A stretch of DNA of 39,860 bases. Source: a virus. The stretch is from positions 1 through 39,860 of the IMG/VR virus record IMGVR_UViG_3300009146_000024; one strand, written 5' to 3'. A program made the position numbers and the translations under genes. Positions within the stretch are counted from its first letter, which is position 1. Each line of letters opens with the position of its first letter. The notes beneath the pieces were generated by a model. It saw only the letters and a program-made list of their open reading frames with translations, did not search any database and was not told the DNA's origin. This document shows, piece after piece, positions 22,624-30,003 of the stretch.

Positions 22624-23232
22624 CTACCTGAACCGGACGCCGATGGTCGTCTCGTATCCATCGTCTTCCAGCAGCGGGTTGTCCTGCCTCTGCCCCAACG
22701 CAGCATCCACAGCTCCCTTGTACGGTAGAGCCTCCTCAAATCGTTGCAGAGCCTCTAGGCCCTTGGCCACGGTGAGAACCACCAGGATCTCGTGCCACTC
22801 ACGCTCAAGCGGAATCGCCATCCCGTCCACCAGCTTGGGCAGCCGGCGGCGGTACCGCATGATCATCTGGTGATCTTGCGCGGGGATCGGATCGAGCTCT
22901 AGGTTGTCCTGGTATCGCGCGAACCGGGTCGGAATCCCCAGTGTCCGATACGTACGATCGAGCACCTGCCAGTGAACCTGGTCGAGCTTCCTCGTGGGAT
23001 CGCGGAGCGACAGGATGAACCAGAAGTCTGCGGGGACAGCTACTCGAGGCCCGTTGGCTGGGGCGACGAACTCATACAGAGCATCAAGCTCCCGAAAGCT
23101 AGCCTTCGGTGCCTGTGTCAGCTCCGTGAACGCGTCCATCAACCATTGGTCCACCCGGGTCGAGAGGTCCTGGCGGTTCCCCAGTCTCTTGACCACTTCC
23201 GTTTTCAGATCCCCGTAGGTCTGGACGTTCAT
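22624..23232 (-). CDS. Head-tail adaptor (P22 gp4-like)
   Basis: 202 aa. N-terminal TYGDLKTEVVKRLGNRQDLS and VDQWLMDAFTELTQ are the helical opening of gp4-like adaptors. The middle has beta segments (RVAVPADFWFILSLRD) and NLELDPIPAQDHQMIMRY. The C-terminal helix VLTVAKGLEALQRFEEA is also typical. It would bind the portal's lower ring and receive the tail hub encoded next. Confidence 0.75.
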   Translation of the reverse strand: MNVQTYGDLKTEVVKRLGNRQDLSTRVDQWLMDAFTELTQAPKASFRELDALYEFVAPANGPRVAVPADFWFILSLRDPTRKLDQVHWQVLDRTYRTLGIPTRFARYQDNLELDPIPAQDHQMIMRYRRRLPKLVDGMAIPLEREWHEILVVLTVAKGLEALQRFEEALPYKGAVDAALGQRQDNPLLEDDGYETTIGVRFR

Positions 23233-23401
23233 CTGCGTTCTCCTTCAACAGCTCGTCGCAGAGAGCTAGGGCGCCCTGGACTCGGTGTGCTTGAGTCCTA
23301 ACTGCATCCAGTTGGCCTACAAGCTCCTCCTCCTGTTTCCCTAGGTTCTTCAAGAGATCGACGAGTTGTTCTCGCCTAGCGCGTATGACTTTCTCGATCA
23401 T
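23099..23401 (-). CDS. Short coiled-coil protein, tail overlaps the adaptor gene
   Basis: 100 aa as read. The first 57 residues form a clear coiled coil (VIRARREQLVDLLKNLGKQE, LDAVRTQAHRVQGALALCDE), a small protein type frequent in phage structural operons. After residue 57 the frame runs 134 nt into the adaptor gene and becomes Gly/Pro-rich (GEPPGPLDPGGP), probably overprinted. Start overlaps the fibre gene's stop by 4 nt. Confidence 0.6.
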   Translation of the reverse strand: MIEKVIRARREQLVDLLKNLGKQEEELVGQLDAVRTQAHRVQGALALCDELLKENADERPDLRGSENGSGQETGEPPGPLDPGGPMVDGRVHGADTGTEG

Positions 23402-25896
23402 CTCGCCTCCAAGGCCACGACCCTATTCGTCAGTTCCTTCACCGCGTTGACGAGCAGAAGGATCAGGTTCGACTGGTCGACCGTCTGGATGTCCGTTAGT
23501 TCCTCGTCGTCTTCCTCGAGCCGCACAGCCGTCGTACCGACCATGATCGGCATGGCAGGCTCCACTTCGTCTGCGATGAAGCCCCAGCCACGCAATCCCG
23601 AGGTAGAATTTCCCTTGCCATTATAGACAAAGGTGCGTGGCTGGAGCTCCAAGATCTCTGCGAGGCCCGCGGTGTAGTCCTCGATCTCGTCCTTGATTCG
23701 CCGGTCAGAAGGATTGCTCCAGGTGGTACCCGTGGACTTCTGGCCGGTTGGTCCACTGATGATAAGGTTGCCCCCGGAATTGATCTGCGCGATCTGGGTG
23801 CCGATGGCTGCTGCCCCACCGAGCGTGCGGAAATAGAAATAGAACCCTGGATTCGGCGTCACCGCGCAATCCATGACCATCGTTAGCGAGGCTTTTGCAG
23901 CGTCCTGCGGTGCGTAGGCATTGTTGCAGTAGAGAAACGTAGCAGGACCAGGTTGCGTCGTGCTGATCTGCGTCTGGATCGGAGCTCCCAAGGAGAGGTC
24001 GCCTGCTGCCGCGACCTTTAGCACGTTCCCCAACGTCACCGAGCCGGGTGGAGAGCGCCAGACCTCAAACGCATCCGTCAAGGTATTGAGCCGCGCCATC
24101 CATGACGGCAGCGCCGGCGTGTCCTGCGCCCGGACCCCTGCCGCATTCATCGACATGTTCGCGGTCAGTTCCAGAACCCCATCCGTGGTCGCATGCCCAA
24201 GCATGCGCCCCTTCGTTGCCGTGGGACCCACTATGACCGCTGCGCCCGCAGTCGGCAGGGCGATGCCTGTAGGGGTGATGGCGCACATGTAGTTCCACGA
24301 TGCGTTCGCCCCAGCCGGCGTCGAGTAGAAGCCGAACTCGCGAGCGGGTGCATCGAACAGCCACGCCAGGCCAGGCTTCGTGGCGTCGTCCAGCACGTTG
24401 TTCATCTGGACGTTCGAGTAGATCTGGAAGTTGCCGGGGGTGTTGTTGCCGATGCGGAGGCGGGAGGGCGAGCTGGTGGGCGCATACATCTCGATGCCGC
24501 CCGTCGCGGCACCGTGGGTCGGGAGTGCGACCGTAAGAGCGTTCTTGATGGCAAGCGTGCCCGTGCCGTCGACCGTCAGCAGCGAGCCTGTCGCGGCCCC
24601 ACCGCCACCACTCGGTTGCGTGCGGTCGATCGAGAAGGCGTCCGTGCCGAGCGTCAGGTTGAAGCGCAGGTTCCAGCCTGCCAGGGCGGCGTTGTCCGCG
24701 ACACCCGCCTGCGTCGCGTTGACGCGCAAGCCCAGTACGTCGGCGGTGGGATTGTGATACAGGCGACCTCTCGGCGTGCGCGAGCCCCAGACAAGCGTGT
24801 TCGGGTCGGTGCTTGGCAGCACCACCGAGCCCGCTGACACCGTGAAGCCCGAACTCGCCTTGACGACGGTAGGATTCGGGTAGGTCGAGCCGAGGTCTCC
24901 GCCAGCGGGTCCCGATGGTGCTCCGCCACTCCCACCCGCCGGTGTGATCCACGCAAGCACAGGCCCCGACTGCACCGTCAGAACCTTGTCGGTATCTCCG
25001 ACAGTCGGGATCGGGGGCAGCCAGCAATCCGCCGCGCATTTGGCTCGTACGACCGCACCGTTCACGATCTGCGTCTGGCCCACCGAACTCAGCGCCAGGC
25101 TGGGGTTCGGGTACACGCCCGACAACGACCCGCTAGCAGACCCTGACGGCGGGAACGAGGTCGGAGCCCCAGTTACCTTCGCCCAGTCTACCGTGGCGAT
25201 CATCGAGTTGGTAACCCGACCAGGGCCGATCAAAGGATTCGGATAGAACCCGGTAAGATCGCCGCCAGCAGGTCCCGTTGGCGCTCCGCCTCCACCGCCG
25301 CCAGCTACCCACTGCAGCGTGGGGCCAGCCGCTACGGTTAGAACCTTCCCGACGTCACCGGCGACAGGTATCGGGGACAGCCACGCGTCAGCCGAGATCT
25401 TGATGCGGCCAACTTCGCCGTTACCGATAGACGGGAAGTTTACAGCACCGGCTGCGAGCTTCGGGCTTGTGATCGCGCCGTCGGCGATCTTCGTAGCCGT
25501 GACTGCCTCATTGACAAGGTTGTCTTCGTTGACGACGTGATCCGCAAGCCCGGGGTTCGGGTACGTTCCCGTCAACACGCCGCCCGCAGGGCCGCTGGCC
25601 GACAGATCCGGAACGCCCGTTAGCTTTGACCACGAGACCGAAACGATCTTACCATCCGTAACCGAGCCGGCTGCGATCTTGGGCTCGGTAACAGAGTTGC
25701 CAGCAAGCTTAGGGCTAGTGACGCTGCCGTCAGCAAGAGCCATTGTGCCATCAAGGCCAAAGTTCCACGCGTTAAAGAGGATGTCGAAGTCCGCGTCGAC
25801 CTCGCTTGCCCATGCACTTTTGTACCCCAGTCTGTAGGACTCATCGAAGCTTAGGACATTGCCTCTCTTGACTGACCGCTCAATAATCGCGCCCAT
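23398..25896 (-). CDS. Large tail fibre with C-terminal S74 intramolecular chaperone
   Basis: 832 aa from the ATG at 25896, with GAAAGGAAAG upstream. N-terminal SEVDADFDILFNAWN anchor, then GSVTSPKLAGNSVTEPKIAA-type repeats and four copies of a G-x-YPNP unit (LTGTYPNP, LTGFYPNP, LSGVYPNP, GSTYPNP). A long beta-rich shaft follows. The last about 120 residues are a Peptidase_S74 domain: SNPSDRRIKDEIEDYTAGLA, PRTFVYNGKG and GWGFIADEVEPAMP, with a C-terminal helix VNAVKELTNRVVALEAR. S74 domains trimerise fibres and cut themselves off at the serine of SDRRIK. Confidence 0.88.
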   Translation of the reverse strand: MGAIIERSVKRGNVLSFDESYRLGYKSAWASEVDADFDILFNAWNFGLDGTMALADGSVTSPKLAGNSVTEPKIAAGSVTDGKIVSVSWSKLTGVPDLSASGPAGGVLTGTYPNPGLADHVVNEDNLVNEAVTATKIADGAITSPKLAAGAVNFPSIGNGEVGRIKISADAWLSPIPVAGDVGKVLTVAAGPTLQWVAGGGGGGAPTGPAGGDLTGFYPNPLIGPGRVTNSMIATVDWAKVTGAPTSFPPSGSASGSLSGVYPNPSLALSSVGQTQIVNGAVVRAKCAADCWLPPIPTVGDTDKVLTVQSGPVLAWITPAGGSGGAPSGPAGGDLGSTYPNPTVVKASSGFTVSAGSVVLPSTDPNTLVWGSRTPRGRLYHNPTADVLGLRVNATQAGVADNAALAGWNLRFNLTLGTDAFSIDRTQPSGGGGAATGSLLTVDGTGTLAIKNALTVALPTHGAATGGIEMYAPTSSPSRLRIGNNTPGNFQIYSNVQMNNVLDDATKPGLAWLFDAPAREFGFYSTPAGANASWNYMCAITPTGIALPTAGAAVIVGPTATKGRMLGHATTDGVLELTANMSMNAAGVRAQDTPALPSWMARLNTLTDAFEVWRSPPGSVTLGNVLKVAAAGDLSLGAPIQTQISTTQPGPATFLYCNNAYAPQDAAKASLTMVMDCAVTPNPGFYFYFRTLGGAAAIGTQIAQINSGGNLIISGPTGQKSTGTTWSNPSDRRIKDEIEDYTAGLAEILELQPRTFVYNGKGNSTSGLRGWGFIADEVEPAMPIMVGTTAVRLEEDDEELTDIQTVDQSNLILLLVNAVKELTNRVVALEAR

Positions 25897-26228
25897 CAGT
25901 CTTTCCTTTCGCACGGGTCGCCGGTCCCGTACCACTCCATCTCGTACCAGATCCCGCCGTACCAGTTGTCATCCACGGCTGGACCCTGGCAGCTAACTGG
26001 CTGCTCGTTCTCGATCGGTCCTTCCTTCGGAACGTCAAGTTCCTCCATGTAGTCGGAATGAGTCTTTTCGTCATCACAAGCCGCATCGACCAGTCGCTGG
26101 CTCTTGTAGTGGCGACGAGACTCGCTCATCGGGAAGTCAAACCCGCAAATGTAGCACTCGAACCACTCCTCTCCCTTTCGAGGAAATACGGGTCCCGGGT
26201 AATCGCTCCCAACTTCACCTAGGCTCAT
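25896..26228 (-). CDS. Zinc-binding phage protein
   Basis: 110 aa. YPGPVFPRKGEEWFECYICGFDFPMSE (split by a CxxC) followed by RRHYKSQRLVDAACDDE gives a zinc-knuckle layout found in small phage structural-operon proteins. The C-terminus is Trp/Tyr-rich (DNWYGGIWYEMEWYG). It lies directly before the fibre gene with a 1-nt overlap. Role unknown. Confidence 0.65.
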   Translation of the reverse strand: MSLGEVGSDYPGPVFPRKGEEWFECYICGFDFPMSESRRHYKSQRLVDAACDDEKTHSDYMEELDVPKEGPIENEQPVSCQGPAVDDNWYGGIWYEMEWYGTGDPCERKD

Positions 26229-26365
26229 GGCTTGTCAACTTTCGTTTCGAGAGTCTTGTCGATCTCCAGAATGACTCGCTCCAGAACGTCAACAAGCTCG
26301 CGTGCCCACTGAAGAAGATCGTCCTCACGTCGCAACCGAGGCAAAGATGCTAGCTTCAACGACAC
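26225..26365 (-). CDS. 46-aa coiled-coil peptide
   Basis: GTG start at 26365, stop 26225-26227. The sequence LLQWARELVDVLERVILEID is an amphipathic helix with leucine/isoleucine heptads. It overlaps the HicB-like gene by 10 nt and the zinc-protein gene by 4 nt. These coupled overlaps and the coherent helix support coding. Function unknown. Confidence 0.55.
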   Translation of the reverse strand: MSLKLASLPRLRREDDLLQWARELVDVLERVILEIDKTLETKVDKP

Positions 26366-26544
26366 TGTTCACCCCACCTCTGTGCGTCTGCGAATCTAAG
26401 TAGATGGTCCTCTTGTGCAAAGCGGGCTGCGTCAATCGCTTCCTCTACTGTGAATCCACGACCGACGCAACCCACCAGCTGCGGAAACCGCACCTCCCAA
26501 CACTCCCCAGTGTGCTCGATTTCTATGCGGTACCGCTCGTCCAT
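26356..26544 (-). CDS. HicB-like small protein
   Basis: 62 aa. YRIEIEHTGECWEVRFPQLV followed by GFTVEEAIDAARFAQEDHLL matches the partial RNase H-like fold of HicB antitoxins. No HicA toxin (a small double-stranded-RNA-binding-like protein) is visible next to it. The protein lacks the usual C-terminal DNA-binding extension. It sits between structural genes in the leftward operon, so it may act alone, perhaps against a host HicA. Confidence 0.65.
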   Translation of the reverse strand: MDERYRIEIEHTGECWEVRFPQLVGCVGRGFTVEEAIDAARFAQEDHLLRFADAQRWGEQCR

Positions 26545-27224
26545 TACGCTGCCGCGAGCCAGGCAGGTGCCTGCTCGAACTTCAGAGTTGTTGCGGTGTC
26601 CGCTGACATCGCAACTACGGCCTTGTGGTCGCCAGAGGCCAGGAGGAGCCCTGCACCCCGCGCCCCGCTAGACGCGATGACCACACCGTTGTAGGTATCC
26701 GGGCGGGTATTGCTCCCCAAGAGGCTCGCGCCTTCCCGGCGAGTATCCCCGAAACCCGAAGGAGCAATAGTAGCCACAAGGGTCCCACCAGCTCCCGCGA
26801 GCCACTCGGCCTCGCTACCCATCCGCAGGTCCCCGTTCGGGAGAGCGAACAGATAGACGATGTCTTGCCCGTTGTTCCTCATCAGACCCAGGGCCGGCTT
26901 TGGTCCCTGGATCACCGCAGCGCCTGAGACTCGTCCAGACCCAAGCACTGTGATACCCTCGACTCGATCGAGCTCGGTCGGGGTGATGGCTACTGCTGTT
27001 CCCAGCGCAACACCTCCGCCGGGGTTGGTCATGACCTCGCTGTACCCTCCCCACATGGGGGTGACTGGACCTGTGCCATTCAGGTAGATCCAGAAATCAC
27101 CCGCAGGGGTAGAGAAGGACAGAGTGCCACAGGTCGTGAGCACGCCGAACACACCGAGTCCGCTCTTTTGCTTGTCGGACCCATACGTGCTCACGAGCCG
27201 TGGATACAGATTGCCAAGTGGCAT
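26544..27224 (-). CDS. Structural-type protein of unknown role
   Basis: 226 aa from MPLGNLY at 27224, preceded by GGGAGG. The composition is Gly/Ala/Thr-rich and beta (GVFGVLTTCGTLSFSTPAGD, GDHKAVVAMSADTATTLKFE) with no charged helices, as in capsid-decoration or minor virion proteins. It is the gene directly after the major capsid protein. No family recognised. Confidence 0.6.
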   Translation of the reverse strand: MPLGNLYPRLVSTYGSDKQKSGLGVFGVLTTCGTLSFSTPAGDFWIYLNGTGPVTPMWGGYSEVMTNPGGGVALGTAVAITPTELDRVEGITVLGSGRVSGAAVIQGPKPALGLMRNNGQDIVYLFALPNGDLRMGSEAEWLAGAGGTLVATIAPSGFGDTRREGASLLGSNTRPDTYNGVVIASSGARGAGLLLASGDHKAVVAMSADTATTLKFEQAPAWLAAA

Positions 27225-27235
27225 GTTGGCCTCCC

Positions 27236-28144
27236 TTAGGCCCCCTGGGAGCCGTAGACTCCGCGCCACTCGCCAGCACCCGTCGAGAAGCGCTGGAAAG
27301 CCTTGAACTTCGCGTCGCCGGAGTCGAAGTCGTCTCCGTTCTGGAACCGAACGGCCTGGCGCTCGAAGAAGTTCAGGTCGTGGTCGCCCTTGCCAGCCAG
27401 CAGGAACCAGCTGTCCGGGTCCACGATGTAGTGCCCGACCATGTAGTCCAGGCCCTCCTCGCGCAACGCGTTGATCTCGTTGTTCGAGGTGTACGGCCGG
27501 AACTCCGAGCCCAGGATCTCCCGAGCAGTCATCTTCAGCTGCGGCCCTACGACCAGTAGCTTCGGCTTGATGACCACGGGGATATCCATCTCGTCGGTCA
27601 GGGACTCGAAGGAGATGATCGCAGCCTCCAGGGAAGTGGGCGAGAGGTCTGCGTCGGTCGCCGCCCGGTTCGATCCGGTTCCCCCACCGAGCTTGGTGTG
27701 GGCGTTGCTGAACAGCGGCTCGTTCACGCCGAACTTCGGGAACCCGAACTCGGTGGTGAAGCCGTTGTTGAGCATATTGAAGAACGCGACCTCGCGAGCA
27801 TTGCTACCAGCCTTGCTCAGCTCGCGCGTGTTCTTCTTCATCACGTTGTACAGGTCGTCTTCCATCATCTCCAGGGTGACACGGAAGCCCAGCCCGTACG
27901 TGATGTGCGTGTAGCGCTTCTTCCCGCCCTGCCGGAAGTCCTGGTACACGATGCCCCGGCCTTCTGGCTTGATGGGCATGCTTCCCAAGCCGCCAACCTC
28001 GAGGTCTTCCTCGTACGCCTTGGAAGACTTCTCCTGGTTGGCAATCCTGCTGTACTCTGCAGGGCGCGCTTCCAGCTCTTGGAAGAAGACCTTGCGGAGC
28101 CCTGGGGCGAGAAGGTGACTGAATGCACCTGTTACGTTGACCAT
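27236..28144 (-). CDS. Major capsid protein
   Basis: 302 aa. The N-terminal FSHLLAPGLRKVFFQEL, the loop PEGRGIVYQDFRQGGKKRYT, EMMEDDLYNVMKKNTRELSK, and ATDADLSPTSLEAAIISFES match the layout of HK97-fold major capsid proteins of the shorter kind. KLLVVGPQLKMTAREILGSE and SNNEINALREEGLDYM form the axial domain. Position after scaffold-like and decoration-like genes agrees. No cleavable delta domain is obvious, so a separate scaffold is expected. Confidence 0.88.
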   Translation of the reverse strand: MVNVTGAFSHLLAPGLRKVFFQELEARPAEYSRIANQEKSSKAYEEDLEVGGLGSMPIKPEGRGIVYQDFRQGGKKRYTHITYGLGFRVTLEMMEDDLYNVMKKNTRELSKAGSNAREVAFFNMLNNGFTTEFGFPKFGVNEPLFSNAHTKLGGGTGSNRAATDADLSPTSLEAAIISFESLTDEMDIPVVIKPKLLVVGPQLKMTAREILGSEFRPYTSNNEINALREEGLDYMVGHYIVDPDSWFLLAGKGDHDLNFFERQAVRFQNGDDFDSGDAKFKAFQRFSTGAGEWRGVYGSQGA

Positions 28145-28147
28145 CGC

Positions 28148-28585
28148 TTACGCCGCCTTCCCCAGCTGAGTCGCGCTCTCGAGGAACTTGCCTCGCGCGA
28201 TCACCTGTCCAGGGGGCAGCGACTGCCCGATCTCCATGACCAGGAAGGTCCCGACCACGGCGCGATTGGCGTCCCACAGGGCGCCGGTCTTCCGGATGGT
28301 AACGAGCTTGCCGATGTCGGCCTGCACGCCACCTGGCATCGACACGCCGAACAGCGTATCGTCGTTGGCGATCCACACCGGGCAACCCCTACCGGTCACG
28401 CCCGATGCGTTTGCGGCTGCAACGCCGACGACAGACGCGGCCCCTGTCGCGGCTTCCTGCACGGTCCCAGATGCCGAGAGTACCACAGGGGCACCAACCT
28501 CGAACGTCTGGGATGCAGCCTCTGGAAACGTGAGCGTGTGGGGACTGTTGCCCGACACGGTCATCTGCTGCTCAAGTTGTCTCAT
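28148..28585 (-). CDS. Capsid decoration-like protein
   Basis: 145 aa from the ATG at 28585. The stretch TFEVGAPVVLSASGTVQEA, ATGAASVVGVAAANASG is the beta pattern of small phage decoration proteins of the DUF2190 kind encoded next to the capsid gene, with later VQADIGKLVTIRKTGALWD. Start overlaps the previous stop by 4 nt, with GGAGG upstream. Assigned by pattern and place only. Confidence 0.6.
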   Translation of the reverse strand: MRQLEQQMTVSGNSPHTLTFPEAASQTFEVGAPVVLSASGTVQEAATGAASVVGVAAANASGVTGRGCPVWIANDDTLFGVSMPGGVQADIGKLVTIRKTGALWDANRAVVGTFLVMEIGQSLPPGQVIARGKFLESATQLGKAA

Positions 28586-29037
28586 CGCAGATCCTCCAGG
28601 TCCACGTCGCCCCGTTCCACGCTTCCCGCGTAGCCCGGAACGTCCTTGTGCTCCTCGTACGCCCGGCCGCCGCCTACCGCCGCCTTGAAGCTCGCGGATA
28701 CGCCAGTTGCCAGAGCGTCGATCTTGGCTTTGTTCCGTGCCCTGTATTGTTCGTGCAGCTCCTTCGGAATCCGCGCGAGCACCAGGTCGCCGACCTCCAC
28801 CGCCCCCACCACACTCTCGCCTGCCTTCATGGGCGTGTTGTCTTTGCACACGCCCGACTCTGGCCCGTCGCCGACGATCTCGTATCCGAGGAAGTCGCGC
28901 TTGCGAGCCATGTTGAGCCGTTCCTTTCGAATCCACCGATAGTGGAATCGAGGGTCCTTACCTTCGACGTGCAGCGGATCGTAGATGCCTGCGGCCATCC
29001 TCTTGTCCGCCTCGTCCTTGACGAATTCGATTCCCAT
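28582..29037 (-). CDS. Hypothetical protein upstream of the capsid genes
   Basis: 151 aa. N-terminal FHYRWIRKERLNMARKRDFL followed by GYEIVGDGPESGV and VGDLVLARIPKELHEQYRAR is a pattern I know from phage proteins encoded between scaffold and capsid, of unknown role. A helical middle is followed by a Gly-rich and acidic C-terminus. One-base overlap with the scaffold-like gene. Confidence 0.65.
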   Translation of the reverse strand: MGIEFVKDEADKRMAAGIYDPLHVEGKDPRFHYRWIRKERLNMARKRDFLGYEIVGDGPESGVCKDNTPMKAGESVVGAVEVGDLVLARIPKELHEQYRARNKAKIDALATGVSASFKAAVGGGRAYEEHKDVPGYAGSVERGDVDLEDLR

Positions 29038-29759
29038 TACGCCGCCTTACTGCGCCCCTTCTCTTTGCGAGGACGGGTCCCGTCGGCTGTTCCCCACTTG
29101 GACCAGTCGTCCTCGGTCATCTCGAACGCCTTCATGATCTCACGCTCCTCACGCGAGACCGGCCGCGACTTGCGGCTTTCTGTCTCAGCCAAGCTGGCGC
29201 CTTCTGGCTGCGAAGCACGCTCTCGTTCTTGTTTACGTGCCTCCTCAACTTCCTCTTCCAGATGCTGGGAGCGCACGTACTTCAAAGCAGCCGTGTACGA
29301 TCCAGGCTTTGCCTTCACGTCCAGCGGCATGTCGCGCATGAACTCGTCGATCTCGTCGGCGTACTTGTCGAACATCTTGCCGTGCTGCTGCCGGGCCGCT
29401 TCGCGTTCCGTATCAGCCGTGCGTCCGAAGTACTCCTGCACGATTGGCCCCACCCTGAGCGTCACCAGCTCGTTCATGGCAGCGACAGGGTCCTCGTCGA
29501 ACTTGTCCCGAAGCGACTTGACCTGCTTCTGGGCGTCGACATTACCAGCGTTGGCCGCACGCTGGATCTGCTCCAGGATCACGCTGACTTGGCCCCGCGC
29601 CGCAGCAGCCTCTTCGAGACTGCGCTGCGTGACACCACGCATTTCCTGGTTTTCGGCCTCCAGGCGAGCAATGCGGTCGGACTCTGACTTTACGTCAGCT
29701 TCCTTCTCCGTTGCTTCGTCCTGAGTATCCTCCGTCTCCTCTGAATCTTTGTCTATCAT
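29037..29759 (-). CDS. Scaffold-like protein
   Basis: 240 aa, highly charged: acidic N-terminus (DKDSEETEDTQDEATEKEAD), a coiled coil (RIARLEAENQEMRGV), a central helical part, and a basic C-terminus (TRPRKEKGRSKAA). That order, and its location between portal and capsid genes, is typical for phage scaffolding proteins that guide procapsid assembly. No protease motif is seen. Its first 65 nt overlap the previous gene. Confidence 0.65.
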   Translation of the reverse strand: MIDKDSEETEDTQDEATEKEADVKSESDRIARLEAENQEMRGVTQRSLEEAAAARGQVSVILEQIQRAANAGNVDAQKQVKSLRDKFDEDPVAAMNELVTLRVGPIVQEYFGRTADTEREAARQQHGKMFDKYADEIDEFMRDMPLDVKAKPGSYTAALKYVRSQHLEEEVEEARKQERERASQPEGASLAETESRKSRPVSREEREIMKAFEMTEDDWSKWGTADGTRPRKEKGRSKAA

Positions 29760-30003
29760 TCTGTGCCTCTACGTACGCCTGTTCCAGGCGCTCTAGTAGT
29801 ACATCGCCAAACTCGATGAACTGGTTAAGTGCAGCTATCTCGCCTCGCTTCTCTCGGAATTCCTCCCACGACTGGCTATCCAGCAGCTGGAGGAGGCATC
29901 CCTGGCGGGCCTCCAGGAGGTACTCCCACAGGGTTTGCCACTCCGGCTCCGTTCTGATTCTGTCCAGGGACTCCTTGAGGTCCTCCAGGCGGTGGGTTGG
30001 CAT
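29695..30003 (-). CDS. Helical protein between portal and scaffold
   Basis: 102 aa. RLEDLKESLDRIRTEPEW, LLEARQGCLLQLLDSQSW and GEIAALNQFIEFGDVLLER give a coherent helical hairpin, a protein type common just downstream of portal genes. It overlaps the portal gene by 128 nt at its start and the scaffold gene by 65 nt at its end, so both of its ends are dual-coding. The last 15 residues (RGDGGYSGRSNGEGS) look like out-of-frame filler. Confidence 0.65.
   Translation of the reverse strand: MPTHRLEDLKESLDRIRTEPEWQTLWEYLLEARQGCLLQLLDSQSWEEFREKRGEIAALNQFIEFGDVLLERLEQAYVEAQNDRQRFRGDGGYSGRSNGEGS

Noticed and set aside
24065-25039. 324-aa second frame inside the tail-fibre gene
   Set aside because: Arg/Gly/His-rich shadow of the YPNP-repeat and shaft region. 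The fibre frame has the domain order and the S74 end.
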